Shown here: positions 25,930-34,257 of the stretch, in pieces
Position numbering within the stretch: the stretch's first letter is position 1
Layout of the letters: every line of letters begins with the position of its first letter
Origin: JANPIX01 sp031425195
GTDB taxonomy: Bacteria; Pseudomonadota; Alphaproteobacteria; Rhodobacterales; Rhodobacteraceae
Length of the DNA: 64,000 bases
Direction of reading: 5' to 3'
Assembly: GCA_031425195.1 (NCBI GenBank)
Contig: JANPIX010000010.1
Span: forward strand, 1 to 64,000
The notes under the pieces: model-generated
What the model saw: only the letters and a program-made list of their open reading frames with translations
Database searches by the model: none
Told to the model about the DNA's origin: nothing
Translations under genes and position numbers: made by a program

Positions 25930-26544
25930 TTAGTGTTTGATTTCGTCTTTGGGTTCGGGGGATGAATCGTCGTCCCCTTCCGTTGTCTCGATTTCGTCGA
26001 ACTGGGTTTCGTCGATCACGCCCGACGCTTTGCGCTGACGCAGCATTTCGCTGATCAGTTCGTCGGTCAGGATCAGCTTTGCATCCGACAGCCATTCGAA
26101 TTTCAAACCGATGGTCACCGGCTCGCCACTCTCTTCGATTTCGATAAGGACTTCGTCGCCTTCTACCCCGGCGACCATGCCTTTGAACCGGCGGCGTCCG
26201 TCGATCAGTTCGGTCGTCTCGATCCGGGCTTCCCAACCCTTCCACAGTTCAAAATCCTTGAGCCGGGTCAGCGGGCGGTCAATCCCCGGGCTGGACACTT
26301 CCAGAACGTAGTTATCCTCGACCGGGTCCTCTACGTCCAACACGGCGGAAACTGCTGTGCTGATGCGCGCACAATCTTCGACGATGATGCCGCCTTCAGG
26401 CCGGTCCGCCATGATCTGAAGCGTGCGGGTGTTTCCCCCCATCAGACGGATGCGGACCAGCTCGAACCCCAACCCTTCGATGGCGGGGGTCACGATGTCG
26501 GCAAGGCGGCGATCGATGGCGGTTTTTGCGATAAGGTCTGACAT
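25930..26544 (-). CDS. rimP: Ribosome maturation factor RimP
   Basis: About 204 residues with the RimP N-terminal alpha/beta domain (GFELVRIRLMGGNTRTLQI, DCARISTAVSAVLD), the signature VSSPGIDRPL and a C-terminal SH3-like domain, followed by a charged tail. It acts in 30S assembly. The start at 26544 follows CTGGAACCGCCC; upstream in-frame sequence crosses the terminator hairpin and is excluded. It is the first gene of the nusA-infB operon. Confidence 0.94.
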   Translation of the reverse strand: MSDLIAKTAIDRRLADIVTPAIEGLGFELVRIRLMGGNTRTLQIMADRPEGGIIVEDCARISTAVSAVLDVEDPVEDNYVLEVSSPGIDRPLTRLKDFELWKGWEARIETTELIDGRRRFKGMVAGVEGDEVLIEIEESGEPVTIGLKFEWLSDAKLILTDELISEMLRQRKASGVIDETQFDEIETTEGDDDSSPEPKDEIKH

Positions 26545-26561
26545 GGGCGGTTCCAGAAAAC

Positions 26562-26583
26562 AAAAAACGGGCCGACAGGCCCG
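26562..26583 (-). terminator. Intrinsic terminator within the rimP leader (attenuator candidate)
   Basis: On the minus strand CGGGCC (26583-26578) pairs with GGCCCG (26573-26568) around a tetraloop and is followed at once by TTTTTTG (26567-26561). Only 17 bases separate the T-run from the rimP ATG, too few for another promoter, so transcripts from the promoter at 26634-26662 must cross it. It may also stop read-through from pip. Confidence 0.75.
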
Positions 26584-26633
26584 CTTGTGACGTTCGGTGT
26601 GCCGGGGGTGGAGGCCGGAACGCTGTTGATCTG

Positions 26634-26662
26634 CATATAGGCGCAATGTCCCACCGCCGCAA
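26634..26662 (-). promoter_or_regulatory. Probable promoter of rimP-nusA-ylxR-infB
   Basis: On the minus strand TTGCGG (26662-26657), 17 bases, then TATATG (26639-26634). The predicted start site near 26626 would give a leader of about 80 bases that includes the intrinsic terminator. A perfect 8-bp inverted repeat, GATCGGCA (26670-26677) with TGCCGATC (26685-26692), lies just upstream at the pip stop codon. Confidence 0.55.
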
Positions 26663-26691
26663 GGGCCGTGATCGGCAGTGGCGTTGCCGAT

Positions 26692-27663
26692 CTAAGCCGT
26701 CGTCAATCCGTCCATCACACGGACAAGTTCCGCGCTGATCCGGGGTTCGGACAGGGCATGACCCGCCATCCCCACGATCCGCAAATCACAGGCCGCCCAG
26801 CCCCGCGACAGCCGCCATGCGGAAATTGGCGGGCAGATCATGTCGTACCGCCCCTGCACGATCACAGTCGGGATATGTTCAATCCGTGAACGTTCCCGTT
26901 CGATCCACCCATCACACTCCAGAAAGCCCCGGTTTTGGAAGTAATGGTTTTCCAGCCGCGAAAAGGCCCGGGCATATTCTGCCGGGCTTTCCCCTGTGCT
27001 GCCTTCGTTCTGGATCGAGGCGAGCGCGTTTTCCCACGACGCCCAGGCGCGCGCGTACCGCGTTTCTTCGGCCATGTTCCCGCTGAACAACCGGTGATGG
27101 TAGGCCTGAATCAGATTGCCGCGTTCGGCCAACGGGATCGGGTCTATGAATTTCGCCCAGAGGTCAGGATAGAACACACCGGCCCCACCCCCGTAAAACC
27201 AGTCCAGTTCCGATTGTGTCGACAGAAACACCCCGCGCAACACCAGCCTCGCCACCCGGTCCGGATGGCTGAGCGCATAGATCAACGCCAGAGTGGCCCC
27301 CCAACTGCCGCCGAAACACACAAACTTGTCGATGCCAAGCTGTTTGCGGATCACCTCGATATCGGCCACCAGATGCCACGTCGTATTGTCGAGCACCGAC
27401 GCATGCGGGCGTGACCGGCCACACCCACGCTGATCAAACAGAACAACACGGTAGATTGCCGGGTCGAAGTAGCGTCGCATCGCGGGGCTGCATCCCCCAC
27501 CCGGGCCACCGTGCAAAACAAGCACGGGTATGCCATCCGGCCGTCCGCACTGTTCCATATAGATGCGGTGCCCATCGCCCATATCGATCACACGCTGATC
27601 GAATGGCTCGATCGGCGGGTACAGGTATTCCTGCGCGCTTTTGTGTCCTGACCTTTGGTCCAT
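26692..27663 (-). CDS. pip: Proline iminopeptidase (S33 family)
   Basis: A 323-residue alpha/beta hydrolase that removes N-terminal proline from peptides in the cytoplasm. It has the oxyanion motif HGGPGGGCSP (51-60), the FDQRGCGRS block typical of the family, the nucleophile Ser120 in GGSWGAT and a C-terminal histidine in GMAGHALSE. A TATATA element lies only six bases before the ATG, so the transcript may be almost leaderless. It is divergent from ubiG. Confidence 0.92.
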   Translation of the reverse strand: MDQRSGHKSAQEYLYPPIEPFDQRVIDMGDGHRIYMEQCGRPDGIPVLVLHGGPGGGCSPAMRRYFDPAIYRVVLFDQRGCGRSRPHASVLDNTTWHLVADIEVIRKQLGIDKFVCFGGSWGATLALIYALSHPDRVARLVLRGVFLSTQSELDWFYGGGAGVFYPDLWAKFIDPIPLAERGNLIQAYHHRLFSGNMAEETRYARAWASWENALASIQNEGSTGESPAEYARAFSRLENHYFQNRGFLECDGWIERERSRIEHIPTVIVQGRYDMICPPISAWRLSRGWAACDLRIVGMAGHALSEPRISAELVRVMDGLTTA

Positions 27664-27720
27664 ACACCCTATATAACTTTAAAATCCCGTGACGCCACGC
27701 GGCAATCGCAAGGAAATGCC

Positions 27721-28464
27721 ATGACATTGCAGAACACGATCGACCCCTCGGAAGTTGCAAAATTTGAAGCGATGGCTGCCGAATGGTGGAACCCCGAGGG
27801 CAAGTTCAAACCCCTGCACCAGATGAACCCCTGTCGGCTTGACTACATCACCTCGCAGATCGCCGCCGAGTTTGACCGTGACCTGAACACGCCCAAACCG
27901 TTCACGGGCCTGCGCATTCTTGATATCGGCTGCGGCGGGGGGCTTTTGTCGGAACCGATGGCCCGACTGGGTGCCACGGTAGTCGGCGCAGATGCCGCGC
28001 CGCGTAACATCCCTGTGGCGCAGCTTCACGCCGAACAGTCCGGTCTGACCATCGACTACCGTTTCACCACCGCCGAAGCGCTGGCCGAAGCGGGCGAGGC
28101 GTTCGACGTCGTTCTGAACATGGAAGTGGTGGAACATGTAGCCGACCCGCTCGCCTATCTTTCGGCGTGCCAGCAGCTTTTGAAACCCGGCGGGTTGATG
28201 GTCTGTTCGACCCTGAACCGCAATCCAAAATCCTTCGTCATGGCCATCATCGGTGCAGAGTGGGTGATGCGCTGGCTGCCCAAAGGCACGCATGACTGGA
28301 AGAAGTTCATCACACCGGACGAGCTTTACGATCTGATCCGGAACGCTGGCCTTGATCCGGTAGACAGGAAAGGCATGGTTTTCAATCCGATCACCTGGTC
28401 TTGGTCCTTGTCCGACAGGGATCTGTCATGCAATTACGTTACGGCAAGTGTCAAAGGACGATAG
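27721..28464 (+). CDS. ubiG: Ubiquinone biosynthesis O-methyltransferase
   Basis: A 247-residue class I SAM methyltransferase that carries out both O-methylations in ubiquinone synthesis. Motif I is DIGCGGGLLSEPMARLG near residue 62, post-I VVGADAAPRNI, and the family-specific block GTHDWKKFITPDEL is near residue 190; the N-terminal EWWNPEGKFKPLHQMNP is also typical of UbiG. The ATG at 27721 follows AAGGAAATGCC. It is separated from the divergent pip gene by 57 bp. Confidence 0.95.
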   Translation: MTLQNTIDPSEVAKFEAMAAEWWNPEGKFKPLHQMNPCRLDYITSQIAAEFDRDLNTPKPFTGLRILDIGCGGGLLSEPMARLGATVVGADAAPRNIPVAQLHAEQSGLTIDYRFTTAEALAEAGEAFDVVLNMEVVEHVADPLAYLSACQQLLKPGGLMVCSTLNRNPKSFVMAIIGAEWVMRWLPKGTHDWKKFITPDELYDLIRNAGLDPVDRKGMVFNPITWSWSLSDRDLSCNYVTASVKGR

Positions 28465-28501
28465 GTAGCAAACCCTCTGCGGAGCCTTAGCAGACGGGCG
28501 T

Positions 28502-29476
28502 CTAACTCCGCCCGTGTGGTGCCATGTAATCCAGAACCGGGTTGATCGGGATGATCCGGTTCGGGTTGATGGTATCGTGGCTGTAATGGTAATGGCGCAC
28601 AATATGATCCATGTGAACCGTTTGGGCGATGCCGGGCCATTGGTAAAGTTCGCGCGTGAACGCCCAAAGATTGGGGTAATCGACGATCCGTGCCCGGTTG
28701 CACTTGAAGTGCAGGTGATACACCGGATCAAAGCGGATCAATGTGGTGAACAGCCGCCAGTCCGCCTCGGTGATCCGGTTCCCCATGAGGTAGCGGCTGC
28801 TTGAAAGCCGCGCCTCGAGCCAGTCCAAACTGTCGAACAGGGGATGAACTGCTGCGTCATAGGCGGCCTGTGTTGTGGCGAACCCGGCCTTGTAGACACC
28901 GTTGTTCACGGTGTCGTAAACACGCGCGTTGACCACTTCGATGGCGTCGCGCAGTTCGGCGGGCCAATAATCGTCGGTGTTGCCAGTCAACCCGTCAAAC
29001 GCCCCGTTGAACATGCGAATGATTTCGGACGATTCGTTGCTTACAATGGTCTGGGTCTGCTTGTCCCACAGGATCGGCACCGTGACGCGGGTTGAAATGG
29101 CCGGATCGGCGCGAAGATAGATGTCACGCAGGAACGGCAGGCCGAACTGCGTGTCGCCGGTCGCGCCATCAAAGTCGGTGGAAAAAGTCCAGCCGTCGGT
29201 CAGCATGTCGGGGTGCACGACCGAAACGTCGATATGATCCTGCAATCCCTTGAGCGTGCGAAAGATCAATGTGCGGTGCGCCCAGGGACAGGCGTGCGAG
29301 ACGTAAAGGTGATAGCGCCCGCTTTCGGCAACAAAGCCACCCCTGCCGGAAGGGCCGGGGTGACCGTCCGGCGTCACCCAGTTGCGAAAGCTGGCGGCCT
29401 TGCGTTCGAACGTACCGCCCGTCGCCTTGGTGTCATACCAGGCCGCGTACCACTTTCCATCAATCAGCAATCCCAT
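28502..29476 (-). CDS. Glutathionyl-hydroquinone reductase (Xi-class GST)
   Basis: A 324-residue glutathione S-transferase superfamily protein. The catalytic Cys lies in the HACPWAHRT motif that defines glutathionyl-hydroquinone reductases (YqjG/ECM4/PcpF); the C-terminal helical domain includes NNGVYKAGFATTQAAYD. These enzymes reduce glutathionyl-hydroquinones with release of glutathione. The start at 29476 follows GGAGCCTGCG; the longer open frame upstream is dismissed. It is convergent with ubiG and downstream of the aldo/keto reductase. Confidence 0.9.
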   Translation of the reverse strand: MGLLIDGKWYAAWYDTKATGGTFERKAASFRNWVTPDGHPGPSGRGGFVAESGRYHLYVSHACPWAHRTLIFRTLKGLQDHIDVSVVHPDMLTDGWTFSTDFDGATGDTQFGLPFLRDIYLRADPAISTRVTVPILWDKQTQTIVSNESSEIIRMFNGAFDGLTGNTDDYWPAELRDAIEVVNARVYDTVNNGVYKAGFATTQAAYDAAVHPLFDSLDWLEARLSSSRYLMGNRITEADWRLFTTLIRFDPVYHLHFKCNRARIVDYPNLWAFTRELYQWPGIAQTVHMDHIVRHYHYSHDTINPNRIIPINPVLDYMAPHGRS

Positions 29477-29573
29477 CGCAGGCTCCTGTCTGTGCAGAAC
29501 CGCACATAGGCCACCGGTGGCCAGCAAACCATCTGCACCAGCGCGCAGATGGCCTGCACCACAGGCGGCAGAC

Positions 29574-30602
29574 TCAGTCAGAGGATGATTTGGCCCACAG
29601 GTTGATGTCCTTTTCTTCCGAAATCCGGTCGATCTGCGCCAGTTCGTCGGCGCTGAAGTCCAGATTGCCGATGGCTCCACAGCAATCGACCACCTGCTCG
29701 GGCTTGCTTGCGCCGATCAACGCGGTGGTGATCCCGTTGTCCCGCAACACCCAAGCAAGCGCCATCTGCGCCAGCGTCTGGCCGCGGGCCTGCGCCATGG
29801 CATCTAACGCCTGCACGGACGCAATCGCCCTTGGCGTGATCGTGGCCGGGTCCAGTGATTTACCCTGCGCGGCGCGACTGCCTTCCGGAATTCCGTTCAG
29901 GTATTTCTTGGTCAGGATACCCTGCGCCAGCGGCGTAAAGGCAATCGACCCGATGCCAAGGTCGCGCAGCGTGTCTTTCAGGCCATCGGTTTCGACCCAG
30001 CGGTTCAGGATCGAATAGCTGGGCTGGTGAATGACACAGGGCGTGCCCAGGTCTTTCAGAATGGCCGCAGCCTGACGGGTGCGTTCGGAATTATAGCTGG
30101 ATATCCCGACATACAGCGCGCGGCCCGACCTCACGATATGATCAAGCGCGCCCATCGTTTCTTCCAGCGGGGTATCAGGGTCAAACCGGTGAGAATAGAA
30201 GATGTCGACGTAATCAAGGCCCATCCGCTTTAGCGACTGGTCGCATGACGCGATCAGATACTTCCGCGATCCCCATTCACCATAAGGGCCGTTCCACATG
30301 TGGTATCCCGCCTTGGACGAAATGATCAGCTCGTCGCGGTGGCCCTTGAAATCCGTTTCCAGAATGTCGCCAAACGCCTCTTCTGCGCTGCCCGCAGGGG
30401 GGCCATAATTGTTGGCAAGGTCGAAATGCGTGATCCCATGATCAAAGGCAGTCTGGCAGATTGACCGCTTGGTATCATGGGGCGTGTCGTGGCCGAAATT
30501 GTGCCACAACCCCAAGGAAATGGCTGGCAGCTTCAACCCCGTCGCGCCGCAGCGGCGGTAGATCATGCGGTCATAGCGATTTGCGGCAGGGGTATATGTC
30601 AT
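29574..30602 (-). CDS. Aldo/keto reductase (YghZ / L-glyceraldehyde 3-phosphate reductase type)
   Basis: A 342-residue TIM-barrel oxidoreductase. The catalytic tetrad appears as Asp and Tyr in HFDLANNYGP, Lys in IISSKAGYHMW and His in FYSHRFDP; the C-terminal IGASKPEQV motif binds NADPH. The long YHMWNGPYGEWGSRKYL insertion is characteristic of the YghZ/Gpr group, which reduces L-glyceraldehyde 3-phosphate and methylglyoxal. It follows xylA on the same strand after 136 bp, with an imperfect GC-rich hairpin at 30655-30673 between them, so it may be an independent unit. Confidence 0.88.
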   Translation of the reverse strand: MTYTPAANRYDRMIYRRCGATGLKLPAISLGLWHNFGHDTPHDTKRSICQTAFDHGITHFDLANNYGPPAGSAEEAFGDILETDFKGHRDELIISSKAGYHMWNGPYGEWGSRKYLIASCDQSLKRMGLDYVDIFYSHRFDPDTPLEETMGALDHIVRSGRALYVGISSYNSERTRQAAAILKDLGTPCVIHQPSYSILNRWVETDGLKDTLRDLGIGSIAFTPLAQGILTKKYLNGIPEGSRAAQGKSLDPATITPRAIASVQALDAMAQARGQTLAQMALAWVLRDNGITTALIGASKPEQVVDCCGAIGNLDFSADELAQIDRISEEKDINLWAKSSSD

Positions 30603-30738
30603 GGGTCATTTCCGGTGATGAAATCGTATCTGGCTGAAAGGCGGGTAACACTGACCAGCCCCAAGGGGGCCGGCAGCGATCACAAGGGATAGACGTTCGA
30701 CAACGCCATTTCGATCCCGTTACCGGTAAGGAAACCGC

Positions 30739-32040
30739 CTAGACGAAGCGGTTGACCAGATTTTCCAGCCGTTCCTGACGCCCCGACTTTGGTTGCGGCT
30801 CAAGCCCTTCGGCGGTGACGCGTGCCGCAGCCGTGGACAGATCCCCTGCAAGCATCCCCTTGGCCGCTGGTGTTTCCCATCCGGCGTAACGATCGCTCCG
30901 GGCCTTTTCCATGGCGCCATCCGCCATCATCGCCGCCGCCGCCTTGAGCGCGCGGGCACATGTATCCATACCGCCAACATGCGCCAGAATCAGATCGGCA
31001 GGGTCAAGCGACTGGCGACGGATCTTGGCATCGAAGTTGACGCCACCTGTGGTAAACCCACCGGCACGCAGGATCTCGTAGAATGCCAGCGCCTTTTCGG
31101 CGTGGTTGTTGGGGAACTGATCCGTGTCCCAACCGGATTGGTAATCGTTCCGGTTCATGTCGATCGAACCGAAGATGCCCAAAGCTGACGCTAGGGCGAT
31201 TTCATGTTCGAACGAATGTCCGGCAAGGATGGCGTGGCCCTGTTCGATGTTGGTCGCCACTTCCTTTTCCAGCCCGAATTCCTTGAGGAACCCGTAAACC
31301 GTGGCCACGTCATAATCGTACTGGTGTTTGCTCGGTTCCTGCGGTTTCGGCTCGATCAGGATCATGCCGTTGAAGCCGATCTTGTGCTTGTAATCAACAA
31401 CCTGCTGCAGGAACCGCCCGGCATGGGCCCGTTCAGCCTTCAGATCGGTGTTAAGCAGGGTTTCGTATCCTTCGCGACCGCCCCAAAGCACATAGTTCTG
31501 CCCGCCAAGCCGCATCGTCGCGTCCATGTTGGCCTTAACAGTCGCGGCGGCATAGGCATAAACATCCGGGTCAGGGTTTGTTGCCGCACCCGACATCCAG
31601 CGCCGGTGGCTGAACAGGTTGGCCGTTCCCCACAACAGCTTGGCCTTGTGCGCAACCTGCTTTTCACCAAGGTAATCAACCATGATGTTCAGATTTTTCA
31701 GGCTTTCGGCAAATGTTGCGCCTTCGGGCCGCACATCGGCATCGTGAAAGCAATAGAAAGGCTGGCCCAGAATATCGAACATCTCAAAGGCAACATCGGC
31801 CTTCAGCTTTGCCAGATCCATCGTGTCGCCGAACCAGGGACGCTCGAATGTCTGCCCGCCAAACGGGTCGCCGCCCGGCCAGGCGAAGGAATGCCAGTAG
31901 GCGACGCCGAACCGCAGATGTTCTTCCATCCTTTTGCCAAGGATCACCTCGTCAGGATTGTAGTGACGAAAGGCGAATTCATTCGTGCTTCCCTCGCCCT
32001 CATAGGCGATGGTGGGGATTCCCTTGAAAAAGTCGGTCAT
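30739..32040 (-). CDS. xylA: Xylose isomerase
   Basis: Interconverts D-xylose and D-xylulose. The 433-residue protein has the active-site YCFHDADVRPEG (catalytic His and Asp near 100), the metal-binding glutamate block EPKPQEPSKHQYDYD, NIEQGHAILAGHSFEHE and the terminal metal site SIDMNRNDYQSGWDTDQFP. The ATG at 32040 follows AAGGAACCCGCC. It is the last of the xylFHGBA genes, ten bases after xylB. Confidence 0.97.
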   Translation of the reverse strand: MTDFFKGIPTIAYEGEGSTNEFAFRHYNPDEVILGKRMEEHLRFGVAYWHSFAWPGGDPFGGQTFERPWFGDTMDLAKLKADVAFEMFDILGQPFYCFHDADVRPEGATFAESLKNLNIMVDYLGEKQVAHKAKLLWGTANLFSHRRWMSGAATNPDPDVYAYAAATVKANMDATMRLGGQNYVLWGGREGYETLLNTDLKAERAHAGRFLQQVVDYKHKIGFNGMILIEPKPQEPSKHQYDYDVATVYGFLKEFGLEKEVATNIEQGHAILAGHSFEHEIALASALGIFGSIDMNRNDYQSGWDTDQFPNNHAEKALAFYEILRAGGFTTGGVNFDAKIRRQSLDPADLILAHVGGMDTCARALKAAAAMMADGAMEKARSDRYAGWETPAAKGMLAGDLSTAAARVTAEGLEPQPKSGRQERLENLVNRFV

Positions 32041-32050
32041 GGCGGGTTCC

Positions 32051-33490
32051 TTAGAAGGCTTTGCCTTGGATGGCGGATTGGGCCGCGCGATATCGCGCAT
32101 GGGCTGCGTCGAACGCGGTGACGAGGGTTTGATCAGGTTCAATCGTACGGGCAATCGGCGGCAGAGTGGCAATCTCGGCACCTGCGCCGGTGGCGGCCAT
32201 GATGGCGAGCCGGGCAGCACCAAAAGCACCCCCGAAATCCCCCGCCACAGGAAGGTGAAGCGGGCAGTTCAACGCGGTGGCAATAGCCTGCAGCCAATAG
32301 TCAGACCGCGACCCGCCGCCCACTGCCAACAGACGTTCTGTCCGGGTTCCGGTGGCGGCCAGCGCATCCCGGCAATCCCGGATGGCGAAGGTCACACCTT
32401 CCAGAACGGCGCGGGTTCCGGCGCTGCGGTCAGTGGCATGCTCCAACCCCAGAAATGCCCCCCGGATCGCGGCATCGTTCAGCGGGGTCCGTTCGCCACC
32501 AAGGTAAGGCAGGAAAATAGTTCGCCCCGGTGCCTTGAGGGGGCCAAGTTCGCCCGTCAAGGTGGCGGCGTCCGCGCCGACGAGACCGGCATACCAGTTG
32601 AGCGAATCCGTGGCCGACAGAACGACGCCCATCTGATGCCAGGTATTGGGCAGGGCATGACAGAAGGTGTGAACGGCTGTGTCCGGATCGGGCTGATACC
32701 CGTCATTCGCGGCAAAAAGCACGCCGCTAGTGCCGAGCGAAACAAACGCATCCCCCGCCCGCACGACACCGACGCCAACGCCCGAGGCCGCATTGTCGCC
32801 GCCCCCGCCCGCCACAACAACCGAAGTCGGCATTCCCCAACGCGCAGCCAGGCTTGCGCGCATCATGCCTGACGGTTCTGATCCTTCGACAAGGCGGGGC
32901 ATATGGCTGCGATTAAGACCAGTCGCGCTCAGGCAATCATCCGACCAATCACGCCGCCCGGTATCCAGCCAGCTTGTGCCCGCCGCATCCGACATTTCCG
33001 CGACGTGATCGCCTGTCAACCAAAGGCGCAGATAATCCTTCGGAAGCAAAACCTTGGCCACGCGCTGCCAGATTGCGGGTTCGTGCCGCTGAACCCACAT
33101 CAGCTTGGGCGCTGTAAAGCCGGGGAAAACGATGTTGCCGGTCACGCGCCGGAACAGGGGGTCACCGTCCAATTCGGCCGCTTCTTCAAAGCTGCGGGTA
33201 TCGTTCCACAGGATGCACGGGCGCAAAACCTCGTCCGCCGCATCAAGAAGGGTGGCCCCATGCATGTGGCCGGAAAGACCGATGGCCTGCACTTTTGCCA
33301 GACCATGTACTGAAAGCTGGCCCAAAACCTGTTCCGCCGCAGCGATCCAGTCGGCAGGGGCCTGTTCGCTCCACCCGTCGTGCGGACGGCTTACGGTAAG
33401 GGGAGCCGTCGCTTCGGCCAACACGCGTTGTCGGTCGTCAATCAGTATGCCCTTCAGGCCAGACGTCCCAAGGTCAAGTCCGATGAACAT
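32051..33490 (-). CDS. xylB: Xylulokinase
   Basis: Phosphorylates D-xylulose to xylulose 5-phosphate for entry to the pentose phosphate pathway. At 479 residues it is a FGGY-family kinase: phosphate-1 motif GLDLGTSGLKGILID, substrate block LSGHMHGATLLD, DAAGTSWLD, and the C-terminal adenosine loop AVGGGSRSDYWLQ. Its ATG overlaps the xylG stop by one base (TGATG), which indicates coupled translation. Confidence 0.95.
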   Translation of the reverse strand: MFIGLDLGTSGLKGILIDDRQRVLAEATAPLTVSRPHDGWSEQAPADWIAAAEQVLGQLSVHGLAKVQAIGLSGHMHGATLLDAADEVLRPCILWNDTRSFEEAAELDGDPLFRRVTGNIVFPGFTAPKLMWVQRHEPAIWQRVAKVLLPKDYLRLWLTGDHVAEMSDAAGTSWLDTGRRDWSDDCLSATGLNRSHMPRLVEGSEPSGMMRASLAARWGMPTSVVVAGGGGDNAASGVGVGVVRAGDAFVSLGTSGVLFAANDGYQPDPDTAVHTFCHALPNTWHQMGVVLSATDSLNWYAGLVGADAATLTGELGPLKAPGRTIFLPYLGGERTPLNDAAIRGAFLGLEHATDRSAGTRAVLEGVTFAIRDCRDALAATGTRTERLLAVGGGSRSDYWLQAIATALNCPLHLPVAGDFGGAFGAARLAIMAATGAGAEIATLPPIARTIEPDQTLVTAFDAAHARYRAAQSAIQGKAF

Positions 33491-34248
33491 CACGCGGCCT
33501 TGGCTGGTTTCTTGCCCAGAATGATCATGCCAAGGATGTCTTCGTCGCTCACTTCGTTCACGTTGACGGTGCCGACAAGCTGCCCGTTTTTCATCACCGA
33601 CGCGCGGTCGCACAGCTTCATCACGTTATGAATGTCATGCTCGATCAGGAAAATGCCCAACCCCTGCGCCTTGAGTTCCTGAATAAGCTCGGACACCATG
33701 TTGGTTTCCTGCGGTCCAAGGGCGGCCGTCGGTTCGTCCATGATCAGGATCTTCGCATTGAAATACACCGCACGCGCGATGGCGACCGACTGGCGTTGCC
33801 CGCCTGACAAGGCGCTGACCGGCACGTTGAACTTGCGGAAGTTGGGGTTGAGACGCGCCAGAATCTTGCGGGTTTCCGCCTCCATCTTGCTGTCGTCCAC
33901 GAACCCCATCGCGTTGACCAGTTCGCGCCCCAGAAACAGGTTGGAGGCCGCGTTCAGATTGTCGGCAAGTGCCAGCGTCTGATAGATCGTTTCAATGTTC
34001 TGGGCGCGCGCATCGCGCGGATTGCTGATTTCAACCTTTTCGCCGTTGATCAGAACTTCACCGGCGTCGGCCTGATACGCACCCGACAGGCATTTGATCA
34101 GCGTCGATTTCCCTGCACCGTTGTGGCCCAGCAGGCCCACCACTTCGCCGGGATAAAGATTGATGGTCACATGATCGACGGCCTTGATCCCGCCGAACGA
34201 GATCGAGATGTCGCGCATCTCGACCAAAGGGGTTCCTGTGTTTGCCAT
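33490..34248 (-). CDS. xylG: Xylose ABC transporter ATP-binding protein, single-domain form
   Basis: A 252-residue ATPase with one nucleotide-binding domain: Walker A GHNGAGKST, signature LSGGQRQSV, Walker B ILIMDEPTAALG and the H-loop IEHDIHN. Enterobacterial XylG proteins carry two fused domains of about 510 residues; single-domain versions occur in alphaproteobacterial sugar transporters, so this is not a truncation. It energises import with XylH and XylF. The start follows AAGGGGCGACC. Confidence 0.9.
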   Translation of the reverse strand: MANTGTPLVEMRDISISFGGIKAVDHVTINLYPGEVVGLLGHNGAGKSTLIKCLSGAYQADAGEVLINGEKVEISNPRDARAQNIETIYQTLALADNLNAASNLFLGRELVNAMGFVDDSKMEAETRKILARLNPNFRKFNVPVSALSGGQRQSVAIARAVYFNAKILIMDEPTAALGPQETNMVSELIQELKAQGLGIFLIEHDIHNVMKLCDRASVMKNGQLVGTVNVNEVSDEDILGMIILGKKPAKAA

Positions 34249-34257
34249 GGTCGCCCC

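Noticed and set aside
33490..34248. xylG as a truncated pseudogene
   Set aside because: It has a single ATPase domain, but all catalytic motifs are complete and single-domain forms are normal in alphaproteobacterial sugar transporters.
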